This document shows, one piece after another, positions 16,144 through 26,900 of a DNA stretch of 32,918 nucleotides. The notes beneath the pieces are model-generated. The model saw only the letters and a program-made list of their open reading frames with translations, made no database searches and had not been told where the DNA came from. This stretch comes from Chloroflexota bacterium (lineage in GTDB: Bacteria > Chloroflexota > Dehalococcoidia > SZUA-161 > SpSt-899): the NCBI GenBank assembly GCA_013203045.1, contig JABMQN010000006.1:1-32918 (forward strand). The letters are read 5' to 3'. Numbering within the stretch: the first letter of the stretch is position 1; the number at the start of each line of letters is the position of its first letter. The position numbers and the translations under genes were made by a program.

Positions 16144-16800
16144 TTAATCGCTCAAGAAATAGTCCCAATTGCCGGATTTCCAGCATTCCAGAAATTTTGG
16201 GCCATAGGCATCGGTAACCGTTTCGACGATGATTTCAGTTGGGACATCTTCAAAATGACCGCGTTCCCCAACGTAATCGATATGTGGTTGATTTTGTAGG
16301 TCATGCGAGTGTAACATGGCATGGGTCGTCCCATCGAATTCCACTGGTAAAAAACCATTTTCACTGCACATGCGAAGATCGAAAGCGGGTGTGGCTTTCA
16401 GCCATCGCCCTTCGATAAATAGCTCTGTGAAGCCGTGGAACACGACCACATCGGTTCTAAATATCTTCTGCCAATCAGGGTCAAGCCGGTGATTGCGGAT
16501 ATCCACAAAACCCAAACGAGCCAGAATGCCAACAGCCCGCAACAGAGCTGCCAGCAGAACCGCTTTCTGTACGCAGAATCCATCGCCTTTTTTCAAAGTC
16601 TCACTTGCTTGAAGAGGGTATAGTGCGGCATAAGGATTATATCGGATACTGTCTCTAGTGAAATAGAAAAGTTTTTGTGATCTTTCGACTATACTCTCCG
16701 TCCCATCAAGCAAAAGATTTGCCTTTTCTTGGATGATAGTGCTATTGCAGTCGATAGCGGCGGTTGGCTGGAGGTATTTTTCGAAGTCATCCATAAGCAT
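16144..16800 (-). CDS. Transglutaminase-like cysteine protease-fold protein
   Basis: 218 residues. The transglutaminase-like core triad can be seen: C76 in KGDGFCVQKAVLLAALLRA, H122 in VFHGFTELF and D141 in ATPAFDL. A conserved 'TRDSIRYNPY' segment precedes it. No signal peptide is seen, so it should be cytosolic. Members act as proteases, amidases or transglutaminases; the substrate here is unknown. The start is ATG 16800 (or ATG 16794). There is no clear ribosome site, and a strong hairpin with a T-run ends two bases before the ATG. The gene lies between a HesB-like gene upstream and a CMD-like gene downstream. Confidence 0.82.
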   Translation of the reverse strand: MLMDDFEKYLQPTAAIDCNSTIIQEKANLLLDGTESIVERSQKLFYFTRDSIRYNPYAALYPLQASETLKKGDGFCVQKAVLLAALLRAVGILARLGFVDIRNHRLDPDWQKIFRTDVVVFHGFTELFIEGRWLKATPAFDLRMCSENGFLPVEFDGTTHAMLHSHDLQNQPHIDYVGERGHFEDVPTEIIVETVTDAYGPKFLECWKSGNWDYFLSD

Positions 16801-16801
16801 G

Positions 16802-16838
16802 AAAAGGGGGCAAGTTTCTATTATCAAAACGTGCCCCC
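16802..16838 (-). terminator. Strong hairpin with T-run between hesB-like and transglutaminase-like genes
   Basis: On the minus strand GGGGGCA pairs with TGCCCCC, with an inner GTTT/AAAC pairing, followed by TTTTC. It starts 25 bases after the HesB-like stop and ends just before the next ATG (16800). It may end the HesB-like transcript, or act as an attenuator for the next gene. Confidence 0.75.
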
Positions 16839-16863
16839 ATGAAAGACATTTTCTATTGTACTA

Positions 16864-17151
16864 TCAGCAGCATTGTCCGGATTCGGGTTGAAGAATAAAG
16901 CCCTCACCCTCCACGGTGTTTATATAGTCAAGTACGTTGCTTGAAGCGTAGGGTTTGGCATCATCATTTACCAGGATTTCGAAACTATCGACTTTGAAAA
17001 TTTCCTCATTCTCTTGTGGCGCATCCAGCGCCATTCCCAAACGGGGACCGCCTCAGCCAATGCCCTGGACAACCACCCTCAGATATTTGCCTGGATGCTC
17101 GGCGAGTATTGTGGTGAGCATATCCTTTACAGTATCAGTGATCTTGATCAT
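16864..17151 (-). CDS. HesB/IscA-like selenoprotein (in-frame UGA as Sec33)
   Basis: Read through a single in-frame TGA at 17053-17055, the frame gives 95 residues: MIKITDTVKDMLTTI, then LRVVVQGIG-U-GGPRLGMALD, an acidic middle, and the end GFILQPESGQCC. The U33 position matches the metal-binding Cys of A-type Fe-S carriers, and HesB-like proteins with Sec at G-x-G-U-GGP are a known bacterial selenoprotein group (family knowledge). The start ATG 17151 has GGGAGG six to seven bases upstream, and a promoter lies further up. The rest of the frame is intact on both sides of the TGA, which argues against a pseudogene. The gene ends TGC TGC TGA TAG, so the end is a tandem stop. Sec-insertion genes are not in this window. 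Confidence 0.8.
17017..17052 (-). promoter_or_regulatory. Candidate bacterial SECIS element
   Basis: Directly after the UGA. The hairpin UGGCGC-UGGAU-GCGCCA (17017-17033) has six pairs and a five-base loop that starts 25 bases after the UGA, with G as its second base. This fits the known rule for bacterial SECIS (apical loop about 16-37 bases after UGA, with a G near the loop start). A smaller hairpin (UCCC-CGUUU-GGGA) lies in between. Confidence 0.6.
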
Positions 17152-17191
17152 AAGATTACCTCCCTGTATCAGATTACCATTTGTTCGCTAG

Positions 17192-17221
17192 AATATATTT
17201 TATCATGATTGGAGATGTCGA
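17192..17221 (-). promoter_or_regulatory. Promoter of the HesB-like gene
   Basis: On the minus strand TCGACA (five of six to the -35 consensus), an 18-base spacer and TATATT (five of six to the -10). The expected start of transcription is about 34 bases before the ATG, leaving room for GGGAGG. Confidence 0.6.
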
Positions 17222-17239
17222 AACAAATAAAGAACGTAT

Positions 17240-17260
17240 AAACAGACAAAAGAGCTGTTT
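17240..17260 (-). terminator. Weak hairpin after the B12-fold gene
   Basis: AAACAG-9-CTGTTT lies 11 bases after the stop of the gene at 17272. The downstream sequence is AT-rich but lacks a clean T-run, so this is only a possible terminator. Confidence 0.3.
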
Positions 17261-17271
17261 CTATAGTGTAT

Positions 17272-17793
17272 TTAAGGAGGCTTGAAATCTAAGATAAATC
17301 GGATGAACGCGGCAACATCGTTGGCCACTAAATGAACTTTGGCACGAACAGCAAGTTCCGGGTCCGATTGCAGGAAAGGTCCTCCACCAACTATAAGTAG
17401 TGTGTTTGGGGGAATATTGTGGCCGATATATTCTAAATCTTCGTATGCATCTGACCTTAGAACCGTCAACCCGAGGAGGTGTGGTAAACGCTTGTTACAC
17501 TCAGTAACGATCGTTTCCGGTGATTGCATGATCCCGAGTGGTGTGACATTGATTCCGGCGATTTCTGCGAACATTTGGATGATCTCGATACCTTTTCCAA
17601 GTGCGTCATCCAATGTGGCCGTAATCATTGAGGGAGGTTGGTTCCATAGACCTGAAATACCGGCAGTTTGCTTCCATTCAAGTAGTTCGAGGGCAGTGGA
17701 TTCTATTTCGTACCGGGAAGGGAGTCCACCAACTTGCCATTGCTCAAGCAGGCCGGATAGCTTTTCTCTCAATAAAACGGAAGACGGATTCAT
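17272..17793 (-). CDS. B12-binding-fold-like protein
   Basis: 173 residues. The N-terminal helical half (about 1-75) resembles the cap of corrinoid proteins. The C-terminal half (about 76-170) looks like the Rossmann-like cobalamin fold: a strand (LLGLTVLRSDAYEDLEYI), a glycine turn (LLIVGGGPFLQSDPEL) and a last strand-helix (VHLVANDVAAFIRFIL). The cobalt-binding DxHxxG is absent, so it may not bind B12 through His. Its ATG overlaps the stop of the upstream YkgJ-family gene (ATGA, 17790-17793), which indicates translational coupling. Function is unknown; the fold is a moderate-confidence reading. Confidence 0.6.
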   Translation of the reverse strand: MNPSSVLLREKLSGLLEQWQVGGLPSRYEIESTALELLEWKQTAGISGLWNQPPSMITATLDDALGKGIEIIQMFAEIAGINVTPLGIMQSPETIVTECNKRLPHLLGLTVLRSDAYEDLEYIGHNIPPNTLLIVGGGPFLQSDPELAVRAKVHLVANDVAAFIRFILDFKPP

Positions 17794-18215
17794 TTTTGAG
17801 GGAGTCCATCATCCTCGATGAGGGCCATTATTTGATCGGCAGTACGATGCTTGCCCTGGTTCATGCCGGGACAGTTCAAAGATGTGCCGGCCCAGTTTTT
17901 GGGTTTAGAAACATTGGATTTCCAGAAAGGCCATGTATGGCACTGGCGGGGCCTGTACTCGTAAATGACGCATCCATGGGTGCTATTATAGAATACGCAA
18001 TCATCATTTTGTCTTTGAGCCAGACGGGGACCTTCAGCGTTTTTATTAATGATGTAACGTTGCCTGAAGGTAATTTCGTCTATGTCCAGATGTTTAGCGA
18101 TTAGAGGGATATCTTCATCGCTGACCCAAACATGTCCAGGCACTCCGCTGCAACAATTACCACAACGTTGACATTCGAATTTAAGGCCGTTTTTATACCA
18201 GGGTTGTTCTGCCAT
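17790..18215 (-). CDS. YkgJ-family cysteine-cluster protein
   Basis: 141 residues with the family signature CQRCGNCC near the N-terminus (about 15-22) and two later Cys in CVFYNSTHGCVIYEYRPRQCHTWPFW. This is the YkgJ/UPF0153 family, thought to bind zinc or an Fe-S cluster through its cysteines; the biological role is not settled. ATG 18215 lies 12 bases after the DNA ligase stop, and its own stop overlaps the next start by four bases. The three genes therefore form an operon. No damage is seen. Confidence 0.9.
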   Translation of the reverse strand: MAEQPWYKNGLKFECQRCGNCCSGVPGHVWVSDEDIPLIAKHLDIDEITFRQRYIINKNAEGPRLAQRQNDDCVFYNSTHGCVIYEYRPRQCHTWPFWKSNVSKPKNWAGTSLNCPGMNQGKHRTADQIMALIEDDGLPQK

Positions 18216-18227
18216 GAGAAGCGGGAA

Positions 18228-20285
<2,058 letters not shown>

Positions 20286-20392
20286 TCAGAATGAATCAGT
20301 GGTGCTGCGTGGTTTTGATTCATCATACTCGTTATGATAGAATAACCTCCGTGTGGAGAGAAGCTGTTCGCTGTTTAAATCGGGAGAATTGA

Positions 20393-20671
20393 ATGAAATA
20401 CTGGAGAAAGCCGCTTGACCAGGACAAGGTTAAACCTGTTCATGGGCGAATCATTTTGATAAATGAAAGATGCAAGGGTTGCGGCTTCTGTGTTAAGTTT
20501 TGTCCTCGGAATGTGCTTGAAGAGTCAGAAAGGGTTAATGCTAAAGGGTATCATCTTGTCGATGCTGTAAAAGAGGATGAATGTGTGGCGTGTGGTTTGT
20601 GTGAAGCGATATGCCCTGATTTCGCCATCAAAGTGGAAATAGAAAATGCGAAGGAGCCAACTGGTGTCTAG
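20393..20671 (+). CDS. korD: 2-oxoacid:ferredoxin oxidoreductase, delta (ferredoxin) subunit
   Basis: 92 residues with two 4Fe-4S motifs: C27-x2-C30-x2-C33-x3-C37 (CKGCGFCVKFCP) and C64-x2-C67-x2-C70-x3-C74 (CVACGLCEAICP). It is the electron-transfer subunit of a KorABCD-type enzyme that oxidises a 2-oxoacid and CoA to acyl-CoA, CO2 and reduced ferredoxin. The start is ATG 20393 after GGGAGA. It is the first gene of the operon and is divergent from ligA across a 158-base gap in which no clear promoter was identified. It overlaps korA by eight bases. Confidence 0.9.
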   Translation: MKYWRKPLDQDKVKPVHGRIILINERCKGCGFCVKFCPRNVLEESERVNAKGYHLVDAVKEDECVACGLCEAICPDFAIKVEIENAKEPTGV

Positions 20672-21815
20672 AGACGGACAATTGGTAGGCGAATTCTTTA
20701 TGAACGGAGACGTTGCCTCAGCAGAGGGAGCTATCTGTGCCGGGTGTCGATTCTTTGCTGGATATCCTATTACGCCAGCTACAGAAGTGGCTGAACGTAT
20801 GGCAGAGAGACTTCCTGAAGTCGGGGGCACCTTTATCCAGATGGAGGACGAGATAGCTTCGATGGCCGCGATCCTCGGGGGATCGTGGGGTGGGGTGAAA
20901 TCGATGACGTCAACCTCAGGTCCTGGGTTCAGTTTGATGATGGAAAATCTGGGACTTGGTGCGATGACAGAAACCCCATGTGTCGTGGTGAACATTCAGA
21001 GAGCCGGTCCATCAACCGGATTGCCCACTTTAACTCAGCAAGGGGACATGATGCAGGCTCGATGGGGTTCACATGGCTTGTATGGAACAATAGCTATAGC
21101 ACCGAGTTCGCCACAGGAGATGTTCGAACTAACAATCACAGCATTCAATCTATCAGAAAAATACAGGACACCGGTGCTGATAATGTCCGATGAGTCAGTT
21201 GGACATATGAGTGAAAAAGTGGTCATTCCTCCTATGGAACAGATAGAAATTTTCCCGAGAAGAAAGCCAACGGTTCCGGTTGATGAATACTTGCCTTTCA
21301 AAGCTGATGCTGATCTTGTACCTCCAATGGGTAATGCCGGAGAGGGATACAGGTTCCATGTAACTGGCCTGACCCATGATGAGAGAGGGTATCCGGATAT
21401 GACCGCAGAGGCACAGGACAAGTTGGTTAGGCGGTTGCTTGATAAGATAGAACTCAATAAAGATGACATAATCATTCTCGAAGAAGACGGGATAGATGGG
21501 GCTGAAGTTGTAGTTTGCTCGTATGGTATCTCGGCGAGAGTTGCCTTGCTGGCTGTCAAAGCAGCAAGGGAAGAAGGAATCAAGGTTGGCATATTGAGGT
21601 TGGTCACGGTATGGCCCTTCCCGGATCAGAAAATAAAAGAGATTGCAAAGAAAATCAGGGCATTTGTTGTACCTGAGTTGAATGCAGGACAAGTAGTACT
21701 CGAAGTAGAACGGTGTGCCGGTGGTGCCGCTGAGACAATTTTGGTTCCTCACATGGGTGGGGCAGTGCATGATCCAGATGTAATATTGGAAGCAATCAGG
21801 AAGGGCTCAAAATGA
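20664..21815 (+). CDS. korA: 2-oxoacid:ferredoxin oxidoreductase, alpha subunit
   Basis: 383 residues with the KorA pyrimidine domain motif FAGYPITPATEVAERMA, the STSGPGFSLMMEN loop and the QRAGPSTGLPT motif, then the C-terminal domain (GILRLVTVWPFP, VPELNAGQ). Length and motifs fit KorA/VorB proteins; which 2-oxoacid is used cannot be told from the sequence. I chose GTG 20664, with AAGGAG eight bases upstream, over ATG 20646, which lies deeper in korD. korB starts within its stop codon. Confidence 0.93.
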   Translation: MSRDGQLVGEFFMNGDVASAEGAICAGCRFFAGYPITPATEVAERMAERLPEVGGTFIQMEDEIASMAAILGGSWGGVKSMTSTSGPGFSLMMENLGLGAMTETPCVVVNIQRAGPSTGLPTLTQQGDMMQARWGSHGLYGTIAIAPSSPQEMFELTITAFNLSEKYRTPVLIMSDESVGHMSEKVVIPPMEQIEIFPRRKPTVPVDEYLPFKADADLVPPMGNAGEGYRFHVTGLTHDERGYPDMTAEAQDKLVRRLLDKIELNKDDIIILEEDGIDGAEVVVCSYGISARVALLAVKAAREEGIKVGILRLVTVWPFPDQKIKEIAKKIRAFVVPELNAGQVVLEVERCAGGAAETILVPHMGGAVHDPDVILEAIRKGSK

Positions 21816-22678
21816 GTGGAAATAATGACTATACACAAATAGACAATCTTCTTAGAGAAGATCGCATGCCACATATATGGTGTCCTGGTTGTGGGTTGGG
21901 TTCTGTGCTGCATAGTTTTCTTACAGCTCTTAACAAGAGCGAGGTTCCGCTAGATAAAGTTTCAGTAGTATCGGGAATTGGATGTACCGGGCGGACAGCC
22001 GGGTACGTGAAGCTGGATTCATTTCATACTACTCATGGTCGCGCGATTCCATTTGCCACCGGACTTAAACTTGCGAATCCCGAACTTAAAGTAATAGTTT
22101 TTAGTGGTGATGGAGATATTGGCTCTATCGGGGGAAATCATCTTATCCATGCTGCCCGGAGAAATATGGATCTGACGGTTATTTGTGTAAACAATTTCAT
22201 TTACGGCATGACGGGTGGGCAGGTAGCGCCGACTACACCATTGAATGCGCGTACGTCAACCTCTCCTTACGGATGTTTCGATCGACCCTTCAACTTACCG
22301 AAACTGGTTACCGCTGCCGGTGCGACGTATGTAGCTCGCTGGACAGCGATGCATGTTCGTCGGCTGGAAAAGGCTATCGTCGAAGCATTGTTGAAACCTG
22401 GATTCAGTTTTGTTGAAGTGATAGCACCTTGCCCAACCCAGTATGGACGAAAGAATCGGCAGTCGACCGGTCTCGCTCAGATGGATTATTACAAAGAAAA
22501 CAGCATTATCAAGCATGGTGCAGATACAAAAGACGTAGATATCGACCTCAATGGGCAAATTGTTATAGGAAAGTTCGTAGATATTGAGTGTCCTACATTT
22601 TATGATCTTCAGACCGAAATTCTCGGAAAGACATTCCCTCACATGTCAAAAACTCAGGCTGAAGAAGCTAGCGCCTAG
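21812..22678 (+). CDS. korB: 2-oxoacid:ferredoxin oxidoreductase, beta (TPP) subunit
   Basis: 288 residues. TPP-binding beta subunit with HIWCPGCGLGSVL, SGIGCTGRTAGY, the metal/TPP motif SGDGDIGSIGGNHL, and NNFIYGMTGGQ. It decarboxylates the 2-oxoacid on thiamine pyrophosphate; CPGC supplies ligands to a 4Fe-4S cluster. ATGA overlap (four bases) with korA shows coupling. It is followed by a 118-base gap before the GreA-like gene, which splits the oxidoreductase operon. Confidence 0.94.
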   Translation: MSGNNDYTQIDNLLREDRMPHIWCPGCGLGSVLHSFLTALNKSEVPLDKVSVVSGIGCTGRTAGYVKLDSFHTTHGRAIPFATGLKLANPELKVIVFSGDGDIGSIGGNHLIHAARRNMDLTVICVNNFIYGMTGGQVAPTTPLNARTSTSPYGCFDRPFNLPKLVTAAGATYVARWTAMHVRRLEKAIVEALLKPGFSFVEVIAPCPTQYGRKNRQSTGLAQMDYYKENSIIKHGADTKDVDIDLNGQIVIGKFVDIECPTFYDLQTEILGKTFPHMSKTQAEEASA

Positions 22679-22796
22679 TCTTTGGGGAGAGCTTCTACCG
22701 AGAGTGGTTTCGTTAATTAAAATATTTCAATTTGAAGCATTGAATACGTAAGAAAAAATAGTAGCAAAAAACAAAACAAGGGACGGAGGATAGCCG

Positions 22797-23357
22797 ATGG
22801 CAGATGGCAATATACATCTGGGAGAAGCACTGGAACAATTCTTTAATAGCCCTTCAGCGTTAGCTGGGATGAGAATGGAACTTAAACGTTTTGTGACGTT
22901 GTGCGGGAAAGAGTGTCCCATGTTTACCATTAATGTCAGTGAAGCTAAAGAATATTTAATGGAAGTTAAAAAACCTGCCGAGCGCAAAAAGCGTGCCGAG
23001 GCATTGGAAAGTTTTTTCGAATTTGCGAAAGAGAACGGGTGGGTTTTGAATAATTTGGCTGCCGGATTAATCGAGAAGAAAGAGCCAAAGGCAAGAAAAC
23101 CGATAACACAAACCCCATCGAATTCAAAGCCGGAGCCAATCAGAATAACAGAGGAAGGTCGGCTGAAGATTGAATCTGAAATTAAAGAACTCCTCAGGGC
23201 GAAAAAAAGAGTAATCAAAGAAGTAGCTGCTGCCAGAGAAGAGGGTGACCTCAGTGAGAATGCTGGATACCATGATGCCAGAGAAAGACTTGGATTAATC
23301 GAGGGGCAAATAAGGCAAAAAGAGGATATACTTGCTCGTGCAAATCCATTGAGATAG
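22797..23357 (+). CDS. Integrase SAM-like plus GreA-N coiled-coil fusion protein
   Basis: 186 residues. The N-terminal part (about 8-90) resembles the SAM-like core-binding domain of phage integrases (LKRFVTLCGKECPMFTI...AKEYLMEV...FFEFAKENGWVLNNLA). A basic Pro/Ser linker (about 92-112) follows. The C-terminal part (about 113-186) is the GreA/GreB N-terminal coiled coil, with GDLSENAGYHDARE; D151 and E154 match the GreA tip residues that stimulate RNA cleavage by RNA polymerase. The GreA C-terminal FKBP-like domain that anchors it is missing. It starts at ATG 22797 after GGACGGAGG. It is inserted between korB and korC. Inferred role: a modified transcript-cleavage or anti-pausing factor, or an inhibitor. 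No catalytic integrase domain is present. Confidence 0.8.
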   Translation: MADGNIHLGEALEQFFNSPSALAGMRMELKRFVTLCGKECPMFTINVSEAKEYLMEVKKPAERKKRAEALESFFEFAKENGWVLNNLAAGLIEKKEPKARKPITQTPSNSKPEPIRITEEGRLKIESEIKELLRAKKRVIKEVAAAREEGDLSENAGYHDARERLGLIEGQIRQKEDILARANPLR

Positions 23358-23411
23358 ATTTGTTTAAGCGCGATTGCAGATATAAAACAATAACCACTTG
23401 TGGGGTGGCCT

Positions 23412-23972
23412 ATGAATAGAAAGGAATTAAGATTAAGCGGTTTTGGTGGGCAGGGCATAGTGCTTGCCGGACTCATCGTAGGGAAAGCAGCTTCAATTTT
23501 CGATGGCAAGAACGCAACTTTTACGCAGGCATATGGCCCAGAGGCCAGGGGAGGTTCGTGTAGTGCTCAATTAGTCATCACTGACGAGGCAGCAGCGTAT
23601 CCCTATATATCAAATCCATCGGTGGTAGTGGCAATGTCACAGGAAGCATATACTAAATATGCCGCACCAATGGGCGAAGAAGTGCAAGTTATTATTGATG
23701 AAGATTTAGTTAAACCGAATAAGGCACAGGAGAGCAGGGTTCTCAAAGTTCCGGCAACTGGTATAGCCAAAGAATTAGGCAGGAGTGCAGTGGCAAATAT
23801 TGTCATGCTGGGATTCCTTACTGCTGTTTCGAAAATTACCTCAGTTGATGCCATGAAAAAGGCAGTACTGGATTCGGTTCCAAAGGGAACAGAGGAACTT
23901 AATACGAATGCGTTTAACCGTGGCTATGAGTGCGGCAAGGAAAGAATTAAAGACATGGGAGCAAAAAAATAG
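23412..23972 (+). CDS. korC: 2-oxoacid:ferredoxin oxidoreductase, gamma subunit
   Basis: 186 residues. The signature RLSGFGGQGIVLAGLIVG and the TQAYGPEARGGSCSAQLVIT motif are typical of the gamma subunit. It forms part of the active site and CoA-binding region of the KorABCD complex. The start is ATG 23412 with GGGGTGG just upstream; an in-frame GTG at 23400 is the alternative. Its TAG stop shares one base with the GTG start of the next gene, so translation is linked to the HdrA-GltD fusion. Confidence 0.92.
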   Translation: MNRKELRLSGFGGQGIVLAGLIVGKAASIFDGKNATFTQAYGPEARGGSCSAQLVITDEAAAYPYISNPSVVVAMSQEAYTKYAAPMGEEVQVIIDEDLVKPNKAQESRVLKVPATGIAKELGRSAVANIVMLGFLTAVSKITSVDAMKKAVLDSVPKGTEELNTNAFNRGYECGKERIKDMGAKK

Positions 23973-26900
23973 TGACTGGTCATGTTTTGGTGGTTGGCGG
24001 GAGTATCGAGGGTGTGCAAGCAGCACTGGATATCGCCAACTCGGGTCTTCAAGTTACCATAGCCGAGGAATCCTCATCTATCGGACAAAGCGTGGACCTC
24101 TTTCTGCAACCAAAGCTTCTGGAAGCTGCTAATCATCCCAATATCAATATACTCACCGGAACTGATATTACGAATCTCGAAGGCGAAAGGGGTTCTTTCC
24201 ACGTAAGATTTCTAGAGCATCCCAGATACGTTGATACGGACGTGTGCACCAGTTGCGGTAGATGCGAACAGTCGTGTCCGGTGGTTGTGACTGGTCCTCG
24301 TGGATCGAAGGCCCACAAAGCGATACATTTTCCCCAGTCAGGATTGAAGTCGGTACCTTCCACGTGCATGATTGAGAAAACCGGAATTGCACCCTGTACG
24401 GCCGCCTGCCCGGCTGGAATAAATGTGCAAGGATACGTTGCTTTAATCTCAAAGGGAAAGCTTCGGGAGGCTTTGGACCTCATTAGAGAAGCTGTGCCAT
24501 TCCCGCACATTCTGGGACGCGTCTGTACTCATCCCTGTGAAGATGTATGCACTCGTCGTCGAGTTGATCAGCCCCTGGCTATCGCTTCGCTCAAGAGATA
24601 CCTCGCAGATATGGAGCCTTCTCAGTATACGCTTATGCCCACTGACGTTGTGGCACCGGATACTCCCAGTCGAGTAGCTATCATTGGTTCCGGACCGGCT
24701 GGTCTGACCTGTGCATGGGATCTGGTACGGATGGGGCATAATTCAACCATTTTCGAAGCTTTGCCAGTGCCGGGAGGAATGGTAGCTGTAGGAATGCCTC
24801 GATTCAGGTTGCCCCATGAGGTTCGGGAAGCTGAGATAAATGCTATTACCAACTTGGGTATTGAAATCAAAAAGAATATGCCGCTGGGGAATGACCTGAC
24901 TCTCGATGATCTACAGAAACAAGGCTATGAGGCAATATTCATTGCCAGTGGCGCACACAAGAACGAGACATTAGGAATTCCAGGTGAAGACCTGCATGGC
25001 GTTATTGAAAGCATTGGATTGCTTCGCAAAGTAAATTTGAAGCAATATGTAAAAATTGGAAACAACGTAGTTGTTATAGGGGGCGGATATACGGCGATAG
25101 ATTCAGCCAGGACCGCTATTCGTCTTGGATGCAAGGACGTCAGAATCGTATACAGGCGTACCGCAGATGAGATGTACGCAACGAAAGCAGAGATACTAGA
25201 GACAATAGAAGAGGGCGTTGATATGACCTTTTTGTCTTCACCTTTAAGTATTGTTGGTGAGAACGGTAAGGTCACTGGCATTGAATGTCAGGAGATGAAG
25301 CTCGGAGAACCGGACGAGAGTGGACGTCGGAGACCATTTCCCGTAGAAGGTTCAACATTCATAATCGAATGCGATACGGTTGTAGTTGCGATCGGGCAAT
25401 CGCCTGATCTGGAAATATTCGAACATGGAAAGATTCGCCCGGAAAACAATGGCAAAACACTAACAGTTGATCCACTCACGCTGGGTACCAATATGCATGG
25501 GATATTTGCAGGTGGGGATGTAGTTCACGGGCCTCGCTCTATGGTTGAAGCGGTCGGTGATGGTCGCCGTGCTGCTGAATCGATTGACAGATTGCTGCGT
25601 GGTGAGGATATGAAAGTGGGTCGTACTTATGAGCGGCCCACACCCATAGAAGTGAATTTGGATGAAGTGAAGATTGTTCATAGGGGGCGTCGTCGAATAC
25701 CAGTATTGCCTGCAAGGCAACGCATAAAAAGCTTCGAAGAGGTGGAAACCGGATATACTACATTCATGGCATTACGTGAATCCAAACGATGCCTAAGTTG
25801 CGGCGGGTGCAGTGAATGCATGGAGTGTGTCCGGCAATGTGAACTTGAAGCGGTTAAACATGAAATGGTGCCGGTGGAAACCGAACTGGAAGTAGGGGCG
25901 ATTGTTTTTGCTCAGCAGCCGTCACGGGAACTACCGAAGGACGGCGTATATGTTATCGGTCAGGGAGATGGACCTGGACGCCTAACGAATGCTTCAGCAG
26001 TTGCAAGTAAAGCGATCGTAGCTCTAGGCAGACATGCTCACGAAGGTGCAATGCAAAAGCAAATACCTGTTTCGATATTAGAACTGCATAAAAACGATAG
26101 TGATGTGAGCATGGGTGAAGCAAGGATTGGAGTTTTCATCTGTGGATGCGGCGGCAACATAAGTGAGGCAATCGATGTAAATCGGATAATAAGACAGTTC
26201 TTCCGTCAAAAGGGAATAGCATATGCGCAGCACGTTGACTATGCCTGCAGTGACGAAGGAGCGTGGGAAATACGGGGTATGGCTCGTGAGTGGGAACTTA
26301 CCCATATAGTAGTTGCTGCTTGTGCTTGTTGCGCCCTTGATCAAATATGCTTCAGCTGTGCTGATCGGCGAATTGAATGCAAGGAAAAACTACTGGGACA
26401 TGCTCAGGATGATGGGCTGGTTTATGAATTCGTCAATATTAGAGAGCACTGTGCCTGGGTTCATATCAGGCAACCCGAAAGGGCATTTGAAAAAGCAAGA
26501 TCACTTATAAGAGCGGGCATTTCTCGTGTAACTGAAAACAAATTACTCGAGGGTAAATCATTCGTAATTGAACAGAATGTTGTAGTAATCGGCAGTGGAT
26601 TAAGCGGGCTACAGGCCGCGAATGACCTTGCATCTATGGGGATAAAAACGACTGTTATTGACAGTGGTAAGAGCCAAAAGGACAAGAAATCCGACGAGTT
26701 AAGACAGGAGTTGATAGATAAACTGAGGCAGAATGGCGCGAATCTGCTTGCAAACGCTCAATTGAAAGATGTACGAGGCTCCATTGGGCAATTCTTGGTT
26801 TCCATAAAACAACAGGGTGCATCACATAACATCACTGCCGGTTCTCTGGTAATTGATACAGATGTAGTTACAAAGAAGAGATTGCCCCCACTTCTTGAGA

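Noticed and set aside
16864..17151. HesB-like gene as a pseudogene with a nonsense mutation
   Set aside because: Only one in-frame TGA, at the exact position of a metal-binding Cys known to be Sec in homologs, with intact start, promoter, RBS and both sides of the frame.
17273..17280. TTAAGGAGG as a plus-strand ribosome site
   Set aside because: No plus-strand gene follows; it is the reverse of the minus-strand codons for Pro-Pro-stop.
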